From: a virus
Length of the DNA stretch: 30,598 nucleotides
IMG/VR virus record: IMGVR_UViG_3300031876_000239
Location: 1-30,598 of that record
Strand: one strand, 5' to 3'
The notes below the pieces were generated by a model. It did no database searches. It was not told the DNA's origin and worked only from the letters and a program-made list of their open reading frames with translations. This document shows positions 1 through 7,047 of this stretch, piece by piece. Both the position numbers and the translations under genes were made by a program. Each line of letters starts with the position of its first letter. Position 1 is the first letter of the stretch.

Positions 1-831
1 ATGGTCAAACTTAGTGGGAGAAACCAAATAGCTGGGTTCAGGCAGGTTGCTGAAAGGCTTGCTTCGAAGATGGATTCGTGTGAAGGTGTAATTGGAATCG
101 TTTTTTTAGGTGGGGTAGTAAGAGGTTTTGCAGATAAGTTCTCGGATTTGGACATTATAGTTTTTCTGGGTAAAATAGATGAGCAGCTTAGGAGGCAAGT
201 CTATGAGATAGGTTTGAATGAGGAAAAGCGGTCCAAAGTTGATATCGATCTTGAAGTTCATTTTCTCGAGGATTTTAAACGTTGGAGATGGGATGAAAAT
301 GATAGGTGGGATTTTTCTAGGGCTAAGATTGTTTTTGACCATGAAGGAGAGATTGGAAAGGTTTTTAGAGAGAAATTGAGGCTTCCCAAGGATTTTTGGG
401 TTAGACGTATTGTGTTGTGTGCTGAATATCTTAAATGGTATTGTTGTCCTCCGAGAGAAGAAGTTGGTACTATCGCTGAGGCTTGTATGGACAGAGGCGA
501 TTTGGTCGCGGCTCATTACTGTTTGAATTATGCTTTGGATTTGTTGCTTAGGTTAGTGTTTGCTTTGAATAAGGAGTTTTTGCCGTCGCCAAAGTGGAGG
601 GTATTCTACTCTTATGAGTTGGAGTGGCTGCCAAGGGATTATGAGAAGATGCTCAAAGAAGCCATAATTAATACAGAATTGTCAGCACAGGATTTTGGGC
701 GAAGGCTGAAGGCTGTAAGAAAGTTGTGGCCTGACACGCTGCATAGAATACAGGAAGAGACGGGGCTAACAGTTGACTTGATCTCTAAGTACTATGTCGA
801 AAAAGTACTTCACCAAACCAGTATCCCTTGA
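1..831 (+). CDS. Nucleotidyltransferase-fold protein (Pol beta superfamily)
   Basis: A 276-aa protein that probably transfers a nucleotide to a small molecule or protein; the substrate cannot be told from sequence. The N-terminal part has the nucleotidyltransferase signature: a G-G-V-V-R-G turn (residues 37-42) followed by S-D-L-D-I (48-52), whose two aspartates bind metal. A later acidic strand (V-D-I-D-L-E, about 80-85) could supply the third carboxylate. The remaining ~180 residues are helical and rich in Trp and Leu, as in the substrate-binding half of aminoglycoside/lincosamide-type enzymes. The window opens exactly on the ATG, so a longer upstream start cannot be excluded. It is separated from the viral genes by ~2.8 kb and is probably host or island cargo. 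The fold call is firm; the function is not. Confidence 0.75.
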   Translation: MVKLSGRNQIAGFRQVAERLASKMDSCEGVIGIVFLGGVVRGFADKFSDLDIIVFLGKIDEQLRRQVYEIGLNEEKRSKVDIDLEVHFLEDFKRWRWDENDRWDFSRAKIVFDHEGEIGKVFREKLRLPKDFWVRRIVLCAEYLKWYCCPPREEVGTIAEACMDRGDLVAAHYCLNYALDLLLRLVFALNKEFLPSPKWRVFYSYELEWLPRDYEKMLKEAIINTELSAQDFGRRLKAVRKLWPDTLHRIQEETGLTVDLISKYYVEKVLHQTSIP

Positions 832-1056
832 ACCGAAGACTACCTCACCACGAGTACAAGTGAAACTATCAGTTGACCATGAGTTCAATCATATATTCCT
901 TCCTTATACCGAATTCACAAACATTCCATACATAGAAAGAAAGATTCACAAATCATGTTTTCTTTAAGTAGGTAAAGAGAAAGAACTGTTTTGTTTATGC
1001 TACGTATTCGTATTCAATGAAAACAAAGTAAACAGTTAATGGATTTCGTGTGTTCT

Positions 1057-1451
1057 TCATTTTTCGAGTTGTTTCCACTCTTCCTTTTTGAGTACAAGTT
1101 TATGAACTGTGTAAGAGTCTAAATGCGTTTGAATTATGTTCCGAGGAATGCGAATCACTTTTCCTTCTTTCTGAACATCGTAGACACGATAAATCCAATA
1201 GTCAGAATTCTTCTTCATGGCTTCAAACTGACGAGGAAGAAGAGTTATATGAAGTCCTCCCTTGTTGGGTATATTTGCTTTAGTGGCTTTGACTTCAATT
1301 TTTTTGTCTATTGATTCAGATCATATCCCAATCTTTTCTCTCTAACGTCTTGTGGCTCTTTTCCTGTCTTTGATTTTTCCCACTTCTTGACAAATTCAAT
1401 GCCTTTGTCTTCAATAGTCACCATAGTCCAAGTCTCCACCACTTTTGCCAA
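1057..1451 (-). pseudogene. DUF3883-like domain protein remnant, frameshifted
   Basis: The minus strand encodes two blocks in different frames that together read as a DUF3883-type domain. Block one (from about 1451 or the ATG at 1424, down to ~1317) reads E-D-K-G-I-E-F-V-K-K-W-E-K and ends in L-G-Y-D-L, then hits TAG at 1308-1310. Block two (from ~1314 to the stop at 1057) reads S-I-D-K-K-I-E-V-K-A-T-K, then I-T-L-L and D-Y-W-I-Y-R-V-Y-D. G-Y-D-[IL]-x-S followed by I-E-V-K is the family hallmark. One missing base near 1312-1319 would join them. The N-terminus is also missing: an in-frame stop lies just upstream, next to the MITE-like element. DUF3883 domains are usual in restriction and defence proteins, so this may be the relic of a defence gene. 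An assembly error is the alternative. Confidence 0.65.
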
Positions 1452-1642
1452 ATGCTTTATCACTTGGTTACTTCATTTCAAGTTATATTAGCAATTTATG
1501 GAGAAATCTTCTATTTTATTGTTGGATTAGATGGATAATCTGTTCTGATATCCTATTGTTAGTGGAGTATGTTATTGTGCTAGTATATACGGGGGTGTAT
1601 ACCGGTTATTTAGAACGATATGCTTAGTAGATTCTTCTGAAG

Positions 1643-1657
1643 TTATACCTGGTATAA
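1643..1657. promoter_or_regulatory. 15-bp perfect dyad (possible operator)
   Basis: TTATACC-T-GGTATAA is a perfect 7+1+7 dyad, upstream of the TATA-like element and start of the secreted PKD-domain gene. A related half-site (TATACCGG) occurs at about 1598-1605. It could bind a dimeric repressor. It lies inside the MITE-like segment, so it may instead belong to that element. Confidence 0.3.
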
Positions 1658-1668
1658 TCAAATCTAGA

Positions 1669-1680
1669 GCTTAAATAAAT
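1669..1680 (+). promoter_or_regulatory. TATA-like element upstream of the PKD-domain gene
   Basis: GCTTAAATAAAT resembles an archaeal BRE/TATA region and would place transcription start near 1700, leaving a leader of about 85 nt before the ATG at 1787, which has its own ribosome-binding site (AAGGAGAAAGG). The long leader makes this a tentative call. Confidence 0.3.
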
Positions 1681-1786
1681 AGATTGACTGCCCAGAAACA
1701 TTGTATTTGCTTATAGAAGATTTCTCCATAAATCTTAAGTTAAATTCACAGGAATAAACTGTATTCGTTCAAAAGGAGAAAGGAAA

Positions 1787-3211
1787 ATGCTAAGAAAAGT
1801 AGTTTCTAGGATAATGCTGGCGATACTACTTTTGGCATTTACTTTTCCCATAAACCCCGCACATGCAGACGTTCAAAATGTTTCCCTGAATCTTGCTCAA
1901 ATAACTGTTCAAAACATTTCGATAACGTGGATAATTAACACAACGGATTATAAGGAGGCAATTTTGGAAGCGAGACTGAAAGAAGGAATTCTTAGATTCT
2001 ACTTTAAGGTTAATGTAATTCAAAATTGTTCGGAGACTTACTATAATATAACTATTGTGAATCCTGAAAGTTTGGAAACGTGGGTATTAGTAAGTGTACC
2101 AGATACGTTGTATGATGCACCATCAGGGGTAACAGTTGAGACTTGGCGTTTAGACATTCCATCATGGGTTGTTGACATATTAATACCAATTCTTCTGGTG
2201 ACTACGATTGTATTAGTAATCTATTTTGTTTACCAGCTTCTAACACCGTTGCTGAGTGGAGAATTACTGGAATTTATAAGTGGATTAGGAGGTTTTCTTT
2301 GGGCCTCAATTCCTTGGATTTTCTTAACATTATGCATGGATAAGAATCCGGACCGTTCACTCACACTTTATTTTCCTTACTCTCCCTCCGATTATGTTCT
2401 TGGTTTCCTGATGGAGAATCGATATGTACTTGCAACTGAACTTAATTGGTGGGAAATTGTCAAGAAGTCTTATACATTTTTATGGATTACTTTTACATGG
2501 TTTGAAGCAATTTGGTTATATTGGCGAATTCCTTCCCCACCTCCTCTCAATAGACCGCCTTCAGCTTCCTTCATATGGTGGCCAGAAGCACCTTTCATAT
2601 GGGAAAATGTTACATTCGTTTCTACATGTTTTGACCCTGATGGGCATATTGTAGATTTCTATTGGTGCTTCGGAGATGGTTATGAGGCTACAGGACAGAA
2701 TGTAACTCATCAATATATAAAAGCTGGAAAATATAATGTTACTCTTCAAGTTATAGATGATGGTGCGTTATCAACTACCATTTCCTCAACTATTACCGTC
2801 ATTGTTCCGGCTACGTTAGATGTTGACCCAACCAGTTTAAACTTGAGGAGTGAGGGCAAATGGATTACTGCCTACATTGAGCTTCCTGAAGGCTATGATG
2901 TAAATGATCTCAACGTTTCAACTATAATGTTGAATGGCACTGTTCTAGCGGAGTTAAGCCCTATCGCTATTGGAGACTACGATAATGATACTATTCCAGA
3001 CTTAATGGTCAAATTTAATAAAACAGAAGACATATCTTATATTCTCGCCAATGTTAACATGACAGAACTTATTGAAGAAAGATTCATGACATTAGCGTTG
3101 ACCATAACAGGCAAACTATACGATCGTACACCATTCCAAGGAAGCGACACAATCAAGATAATCTTGCCTATGCCAAGAAGATGCGATGGATGCAGAGCAT
3201 TCCCAATCTAA
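1787..3211 (+). CDS. Secreted/membrane-anchored protein with PKD domain
   Basis: A 474-aa extracytoplasmic protein of unknown specific role. A Sec signal peptide (1-27, ending A-H-A) is followed by an Asn-rich beta region with many N-x-S/T sequons, then two or three membrane-spanning stretches (about 127-152, 161-184 and perhaps 225-246). Residues 257-340 form a PKD domain (P-x-A-S-F-x-W, D-P-D-G-x-I-x-x-F-x-W-x-F-G-D-G, Y-x-x-A-G-K-Y-N-V-T-L). A C-terminal beta domain (~343-465; K-W-I-T-A-Y-I-E-L-P-E-G-Y-D and I-P-D-L-M-V-K-F) is of a type often attached to archaeal surface proteins. The RBS AAGGAGAAAGG supports the ATG. It is probably a host envelope protein rather than a virion protein, because it is on the opposite strand and has a separate leader. 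Membrane segments between the signal peptide and the PKD domain are unusual for this architecture. Confidence 0.75.
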   Translation: MLRKVVSRIMLAILLLAFTFPINPAHADVQNVSLNLAQITVQNISITWIINTTDYKEAILEARLKEGILRFYFKVNVIQNCSETYYNITIVNPESLETWVLVSVPDTLYDAPSGVTVETWRLDIPSWVVDILIPILLVTTIVLVIYFVYQLLTPLLSGELLEFISGLGGFLWASIPWIFLTLCMDKNPDRSLTLYFPYSPSDYVLGFLMENRYVLATELNWWEIVKKSYTFLWITFTWFEAIWLYWRIPSPPPLNRPPSASFIWWPEAPFIWENVTFVSTCFDPDGHIVDFYWCFGDGYEATGQNVTHQYIKAGKYNVTLQVIDDGALSTTISSTITVIVPATLDVDPTSLNLRSEGKWITAYIELPEGYDVNDLNVSTIMLNGTVLAELSPIAIGDYDNDTIPDLMVKFNKTEDISYILANVNMTELIEERFMTLALTITGKLYDRTPFQGSDTIKIILPMPRRCDGCRAFPI

Positions 3212-3218
3212 AACAAAC

Positions 3219-3257
3219 GTCTTACCTCTTTTATTTGAAGCATACTTTTATTTCTAT
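3219..3257 (+). terminator. T-rich termination region after the PKD gene
   Basis: Two T-rich tracts (CTCTTTTATTTG and CTTTTATTTC) follow the stop codon at 3211. Archaeal RNA polymerase terminates at such oligo-T runs without needing a hairpin. From here to 3390 I see only AT-rich sequence and no gene. Confidence 0.35.
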
Positions 3258-3389
3258 AAAATCTCTTGTTTCCAAGCTCTAATTAGCTAAATCTCTATAT
3301 TACATAGTTATAGTATAGTACTTACATGCTAATCTTCCTTATTTTGGAGAGAATGTAGTTTACGATTCAGCTAAGAAGGGTCTAATGTG

Positions 3390-3609
3390 AACTTTAGGTT
3401 TCAATCTATTTATAAGGGAGGGGGTCTAGTCAGCAAAGAGAACAGTTTTCGCTTACAACATAATAAGCCTAACCAGAAGTTGAATCTATATATAAGGGAG
3501 GGGTCTAGGCTCTCACAGAGCTCAGCCTTCACCAACAACACAACAATCTAACCAAAAGTTCAATCTATATATAAGGGGGGTCTAGACCAAACAGAGACTA
3601 AAAGCCCCA
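3390..3609 (+). repeat. Three imperfect ~79-bp direct repeats with a TATA-like core
   Basis: Copies begin near 3390, 3471 and 3550. Each has AACCA-like sequence, then AAGTT-C/G-AATCTATATATAAGGG (TATTTATAA in the first), a G-run of variable length and GTCTAG, followed by a CAGAG-containing A/C-rich tail. The G-rich spacer is 9, 8 and 6 nt in copies 1 to 3, so the array is not maintained as a reading frame. Copy 3 (3550-3590) matches 40 of 41 bases of an inverted copy inside the small terminase gene (6764-6804). The array could be a packaging or replication site, a promoter array, or duplicated terS fragments. No gene was found between 3211 and 3676. Confidence 0.75.
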
Positions 3610-3654
3610 AAAACCTTCTAACAATTCTTTACTACGCGCCACAACTTCACCACT

Positions 3655-3672
3655 CTTAAAAAACCAAAAATA
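3655..3672 (-). terminator. T-rich terminator of the packaging operon
   Basis: On the minus strand, directly after the stop codon of the ABC-GNAT gene, lie TTTTTGG and TTTTTTAAG runs, typical of archaeal intrinsic termination. It would end the operon that starts at 7426, before the 79-bp repeats. Confidence 0.45.
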
Positions 3673-3675
3673 CTC

Positions 3676-5136
3676 TCAACTTTCACCAAAGCGACCACCC
3701 CCATTTATCCGAGACCAAAACAAATAAACTTTCGACTGCGCCAAAAAAGCAAGCCTCTTCAAAGCAGCGGCCAAACCTTCCTCATCCAACCCTCTAACCT
3801 TCTCCACAAAATCCCTCTGGCTCGGATACACCCTTCCAGAACCCACAAGCCTTTTCCGCACAGAACCCTCCTTCCGCGACAGCTCCTCAAGAACCTCCAC
3901 CACCCTCCCTTTTCCAACAAGCTTAATCTTGCACAAGTTTTGACTCACACTCCCCAACATCACAGGATCAAAACCCAACCCCCGCAACAACTCAATAGCA
4001 CCCAACACATCCTCACTCGGCTTACTCTCCACCACCTTTCGCATACCAGCCTTCTCAAAAAAAGGATTATACCTCGCCATAACAGCCAACGTCTCAACAC
4101 ATGGCGTTCCAGCCAACGGCAAAGTTTCCTTAACAAGCTTTACACCCAGACCCGTTGACCTATACTTCGGATGCACAATAACCCTCGTTATCGTACTCAC
4201 CTCCCTCTGCAGACGTTCGAAATCACCCTTCCAAACCCTACTCCTACCAACCATAAAAGGCGGCGGACAACCATACACAATCACACCACAAACCTCATCT
4301 TTACGCATCAACCTGAAAATCTTACGCGGCGGCGAACACCTACTTCCCCTATAATGAAAAACACTAAGCCTCTTATAATCCGCAAAAACCCCTTCCTCAA
4401 CCCGCACATCCCTTACGAGACTACACTCCTCAGCCAAAACATTCGCAAAATAATTCACAATCACCTCCCTCCCAAAACGCTTATGAACATGCACACTAGG
4501 CCTAAAATCCTCAAAAAGATCCACATGAGTCGTAGCCGCAATCACAGCCTTTCCATCCCGCCTCGCAACCTTCTGAACATTAAAAGCCACAATCTTAGCC
4601 GTATCACGATCAAGCACAGAACAAAACTCATCCATAACCCACCACTGCCTACCAGACTCCATCAACTTGGCTAAACAGTAACGATATTTCTGTCCATCGC
4701 TCAGCTCGTTGTACCTTCTGAGAAACAGAAATGCATCATTTAGGCCCACTTTCGTTAATAGTTCAAGGGCTTTGTTGAACGTTTTGCCAATGGTGTCGAT
4801 TATCGATTTGTCTTCATCTACGCGCATTTCCATGCTGTCTAAGGCTTCTCGAGCTAGATCTTGCTTTATGGCTTTTAAAAGGACGCTTTTGCCTGAGCCT
4901 GAGTCGCCGGTTATGAGGATTATGTCTGTTGGTGCGATTTTAAGTTCGACGTTGTCGTATAAGATGAATTTTTGGGTTTGATCTATGCCTAAGCCGAAGG
5001 CTTCTGCGACGTTTTTTGTCCGTGGCGTTATGGTTGTCGTTGTTTCATAGGCTATGTTAAAGGTGAATTTGCCTGTTTTGCGGTTGTATGTTCTTGCAAG
5101 TTTTGTGATTTTGAAGTATTCGTGTCTGCGCGTCAT
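3676..5136 (-). CDS. ABC-type ATPase fused to GNAT acetyltransferase (COG2401 type)
   Basis: A 486-aa soluble ATPase-acetyltransferase fusion. The ATPase half has Walker A G-D-S-G-S-G-K-S (77-84), an ABC signature L-S-D-G-Q (145-149), Walker B W-W-V-M-D-E-F (165-171, with catalytic Glu170) and a switch His at about 204. The GNAT half (about 240-375) has V-I-V-H-P-K-Y-R-S-T-G-L-G, the acetyl-CoA pyrophosphate-binding turn, and F-F-E-K-A-G-M. No transmembrane segment is present, so it is not a transporter. The ATG overlaps the TerL stop by four bases (ATGA), so the two are translationally coupled. The reading frame is open far upstream of this ATG, but that part runs antisense to TerL and was discarded. 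The biochemical role is unknown; the context suggests DNA packaging or genome modification. Strand composition changes sharply near codon 150. Confidence 0.88.
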   Translation of the reverse strand: MTRRHEYFKITKLARTYNRKTGKFTFNIAYETTTTITPRTKNVAEAFGLGIDQTQKFILYDNVELKIAPTDIILITGDSGSGKSVLLKAIKQDLAREALDSMEMRVDEDKSIIDTIGKTFNKALELLTKVGLNDAFLFLRRYNELSDGQKYRYCLAKLMESGRQWWVMDEFCSVLDRDTAKIVAFNVQKVARRDGKAVIAATTHVDLFEDFRPSVHVHKRFGREVIVNYFANVLAEECSLVRDVRVEEGVFADYKRLSVFHYRGSRCSPPRKIFRLMRKDEVCGVIVYGCPPPFMVGRSRVWKGDFERLQREVSTITRVIVHPKYRSTGLGVKLVKETLPLAGTPCVETLAVMARYNPFFEKAGMRKVVESKPSEDVLGAIELLRGLGFDPVMLGSVSQNLCKIKLVGKGRVVEVLEELSRKEGSVRKRLVGSGRVYPSQRDFVEKVRGLDEEGLAAALKRLAFLAQSKVYLFWSRINGGGRFGES

Positions 5137-6509
5137 CTTGTCACGCCCGTTGTTTGGTGCTTTATGAGCTTTTTTCGAAGCTGTTGAAGCTTTGTTTTGC
5201 CTTTGCTTATTCTTGCGATGATCCAGAGGTTTGGTGTTGGTTCTGTTTTTGCTGCTGTTACGGCAAGCGCGAGTGCCCAGAGCATGTCGTCTTGAGCGTT
5301 TGGTGGGTGGGTGAATTGGATGTGGCCTGTTTTTGTGTATGTATATTGTTGTTGGTTTATTTGTTGGATTAGGCGTCTGTTGTATGGTATTGCGAGTTTT
5401 TGTTGTTCCATTGTTATTTTTAGGTTTGTGAGGAGTTGTTCTTTTGTTTGTGTTGTGAATTTTATGCCTTCTGCGTTGGTTATGTTTTGGTTTTGGATTT
5501 CTTCTAGTATGGGTTCGCCGATTCCTGTTTGGTCGATTAGGGTTTTTTGGAGGTTGAATTTTGTGTGTGCTCTTTTTAGGTGTCCGATTACTTCTGTGTA
5601 GGGTGTTTGGGTTGGGAATTCGTGGATGTAGACGAGTTTTGTTGTGTTTTCTTCTGTGTTTACGATTGCTATTGCGGTTTGGTCTTGTAGTTTTGCGAGG
5701 TCGATGCCTGCGTAGTGTTTGCCTTTTTGGATTTGTTGTTCTAGGTTTGTGTATGGTTCTAGTGTGAGTTTTTGGGCGAGTTCTATGCTTTTTCGGATTA
5801 GGTCTTGTGGGAAGTAGGTGTTTGTGTCTTCTGTGAATTCTGCTTCGTATTCGCGTTTGTAGGCTTCTTTTGTCATGTTTTGTTGCATTTCTTGTAGGAA
5901 TTGTTGTGGGATTAGTGGGTTTTCGTTTGATTTTGTTTTGTGGGTGCTGTATTGTGGGTTTGTGTAGGCTTTGTGGAAGAAGTGGTTTTGTCCCCAGGGT
6001 GTGCTTAGGAATATTGCTGTTCCTTTTGTTGTGCTTAGCATTGGGAATATTATTTCTGTTATGACGTTTTCTGGTATGAATGCTGCTTCGTCGCAGATTG
6101 TTAGGTTTGCTGTGTATCCGCGTAGTAGGTGTTCGCTGCATGGTAGTGCTATTATTTGGCTGTTGTTTGTGAGTTGGATTATTGTGCGTGTTTTGCGTGT
6201 TATGCTTTTTGTGAGGAGTGGGTTTTGGTGTGTTAGTGTGAGGATTTTGTCGAACATTATCATGCTTTGTCTGAGTGAGGGTGTGATTATGAGGGTTGTT
6301 GTGTTTGGGTTTGTGTATGCGTAGTGTATTGCTTTTGCGGCTATTGTTGTTGTTTTTCCTGTTTGTCTTCCCATGCATGCGATTATGCGGTTTGATTTGT
6401 CTGTGAGGAGTTTTTCTTGGTATGTGAAGGGTTTGAAGTTTAGGAGGAGTTGTGCGAATAGTGTTGGGTTTTCTTTGAGTTGTGTTAGTGCGCTTGTGTG
6501 GTTCTGCAT
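5133..6509 (-). CDS. terL: Terminase large subunit (TerL)
   Basis: A 458-aa packaging motor that pumps DNA through the portal with its N-terminal ATPase and cuts concatemers with its C-terminal RNase H-fold nuclease. Visible motifs: Walker A G-R-Q-T-G-K-T (47-53), Walker B L-T-I-C-D-E-A (136-142), the coupling motif S-T-P-W-G (169-173), and nuclease acidic residues in A-G-I-D-L-A (Asp270), L-I-D-Q-T-G-I-G-E (Asp326) and A-Q-D-D-M-L-W-A (Asp407/408). I chose the ATG at 6509, which overlaps terS by 25 nt, because upstream in-frame sequence is a shadow of terS. The sense strand is very rich in A and C, which shifts the protein toward Thr, Gln, Asn and Lys. The gene lies at the opposite end of the cluster from portal and capsid. 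Confidence 0.95.
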   Translation of the reverse strand: MQNHTSALTQLKENPTLFAQLLLNFKPFTYQEKLLTDKSNRIIACMGRQTGKTTTIAAKAIHYAYTNPNTTTLIITPSLRQSMIMFDKILTLTHQNPLLTKSITRKTRTIIQLTNNSQIIALPCSEHLLRGYTANLTICDEAAFIPENVITEIIFPMLSTTKGTAIFLSTPWGQNHFFHKAYTNPQYSTHKTKSNENPLIPQQFLQEMQQNMTKEAYKREYEAEFTEDTNTYFPQDLIRKSIELAQKLTLEPYTNLEQQIQKGKHYAGIDLAKLQDQTAIAIVNTEENTTKLVYIHEFPTQTPYTEVIGHLKRAHTKFNLQKTLIDQTGIGEPILEEIQNQNITNAEGIKFTTQTKEQLLTNLKITMEQQKLAIPYNRRLIQQINQQQYTYTKTGHIQFTHPPNAQDDMLWALALAVTAAKTEPTPNLWIIARISKGKTKLQQLRKKLIKHQTTGVTR

Positions 6510-6811
6510 TTTTTGAGCCTTTTTGCGAGTGTTTTTGCTTGGGTTTGGATTTGGCTTAGGAGTTTTGCTAGGTCTTGGGTTTGGTCTGGTTGTCCGTGGA
6601 GTTTGAGGAGCATTGATAATGTGCGTATGTGGCTTGCGAGGTTTTGGTAGTAGAAGGCTTTTTGTTTTTCGTAGCGGGCTTTTTCGGCGAGGTTTTGGAG
6701 TTTGTCTATGATTTTCCATTCGGTTTCGATTAGTTCTTTAGCGGTTCGGGTTTTGCTCTCTGCTTGGTCTAGACCCCCCTTATATATAGATTGAACTTGT
6801 GGTTCTGTCAT
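6485..6811 (-). CDS. Probable terminase small subunit
   Basis: A 108-aa, mostly helical, charged protein directly upstream of TerL and overlapping it by 25 nt. This is the usual place and size of a TerS DNA-recognition subunit. No known TerS fold is recognisable by eye, so the call rests on context. Residues ~20-90 form long helices suited to ring oligomerisation. I chose the ATG at 6811, five bases after the preceding stop; a longer reading frame upstream overlaps the membrane-protein gene. Codons 3-17 (P-Q-V-Q-S-I-Y-K-G-G-L-D-Q-A) are encoded by the 41-bp sequence that recurs in the 3390-3609 repeats. Packaging sites lie within terS in several headful phages. Confidence 0.6.
   Translation of the reverse strand: MTEPQVQSIYKGGLDQAESKTRTAKELIETEWKIIDKLQNLAEKARYEKQKAFYYQNLASHIRTLSMLLKLHGQPDQTQDLAKLLSQIQTQAKTLAKRLKKCRTTQAH
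6764..6804 (-). repeat. Inverted copy of the 79-bp repeat core, inside terS
   Basis: This 41-nt stretch on the minus strand matches 3550-3590 on the plus strand at 40 of 41 positions, and weaker similarity continues for about 20 nt more. The two copies are 3.2 kb apart, inverted, and enclose the TerL and ABC-GNAT genes. The core contains CTATATATAAGGGGGG. It is the best candidate in the window for a TerS recognition (pac-like) element. Confidence 0.6.
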
Positions 6812-6816
6812 GTGCT

Positions 6817-7047
6817 TCACGTTTTTTGTGTGATTAGGATGCCGCTTATTGTGCCTGTTAGGCCTGTTATTGCGGCGAAGATTTCGCTGTTCCACTTGCC
6901 TAGCAATGTCATGTGGGAGATTTCTAGTGCGGATAGGATTAGAGTCATGGTTACTGCGAATTTTACGCCTAGAACAAGCCTTTCGTCGGGTGGAATTTCG
7001 CGTTGTCTGATGTGTTTTGTTAGGGCTTTTTTAATCCAGTCTTTCAT
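6817..7047 (-). CDS. Small membrane protein, two TM segments
   Basis: A 76-aa protein with a basic, soluble N-terminus (1-24) and two hydrophobic helices (about 26-43 and 56-72) joined by a short polar loop. It overlaps the preceding gene by 17 nt and ends five bases before terS. Size and topology resemble small phage holins or holin-like proteins, but nothing specific is recognisable. A second holin-like gene lies at 24492-24731, so its role remains open. Confidence 0.6.
   Translation of the reverse strand: MKDWIKKALTKHIRQREIPPDERLVLGVKFAVTMTLILSALEISHMTLLGKWNSEIFAAITGLTGTISGILITQKT

Larger units (their letters stand above)
1494..1733. mobile_element. MITE-like element with 21-bp terminal inverted repeats
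   Basis: Positions 1494-1514 and 1713-1733 are perfect 21-bp inverted copies (left arm starts ATTTATGGAG, right arm ends CTCCATAAAT), bounding a 240-bp AT-rich non-coding segment. The size and structure fit a miniature inverted-repeat transposable element or a decayed insertion sequence. I see no clear target-site duplication and no transposase. The left end lies about 40 bp from the broken 5' end of the DUF3883 remnant. Alternatively the arms could form a long-range hairpin in a transcript. Confidence 0.45.

Noticed and set aside
1123-1627. Two small plus-strand reading frames
   Set aside because: No RBS or protein character; the first is antisense to the DUF3883 remnant, the second lies in the MITE-like segment.
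3390-3609. CRISPR-like array
   Set aside because: Only three imperfect ~79-bp units with similarity extending through the whole unit; no short identical repeats with unique spacers and no cas genes.
3555-3660. Protein-coding fragment of terS in the third repeat
   Set aside because: The frame V-Q-S-I-Y-K-G-G-L-D-Q matches TerS, but it lacks a start and the other two repeats change frame, so it is treated as a DNA repeat.
5137-6378. Upstream extension of the ABC-GNAT reading frame to 900 aa
   Set aside because: The extra ~414 residues are Arg/His/Asn/Thr/Pro repeats produced by another frame of terL on the same strand; the true start is the ATG coupled to the TerL stop.
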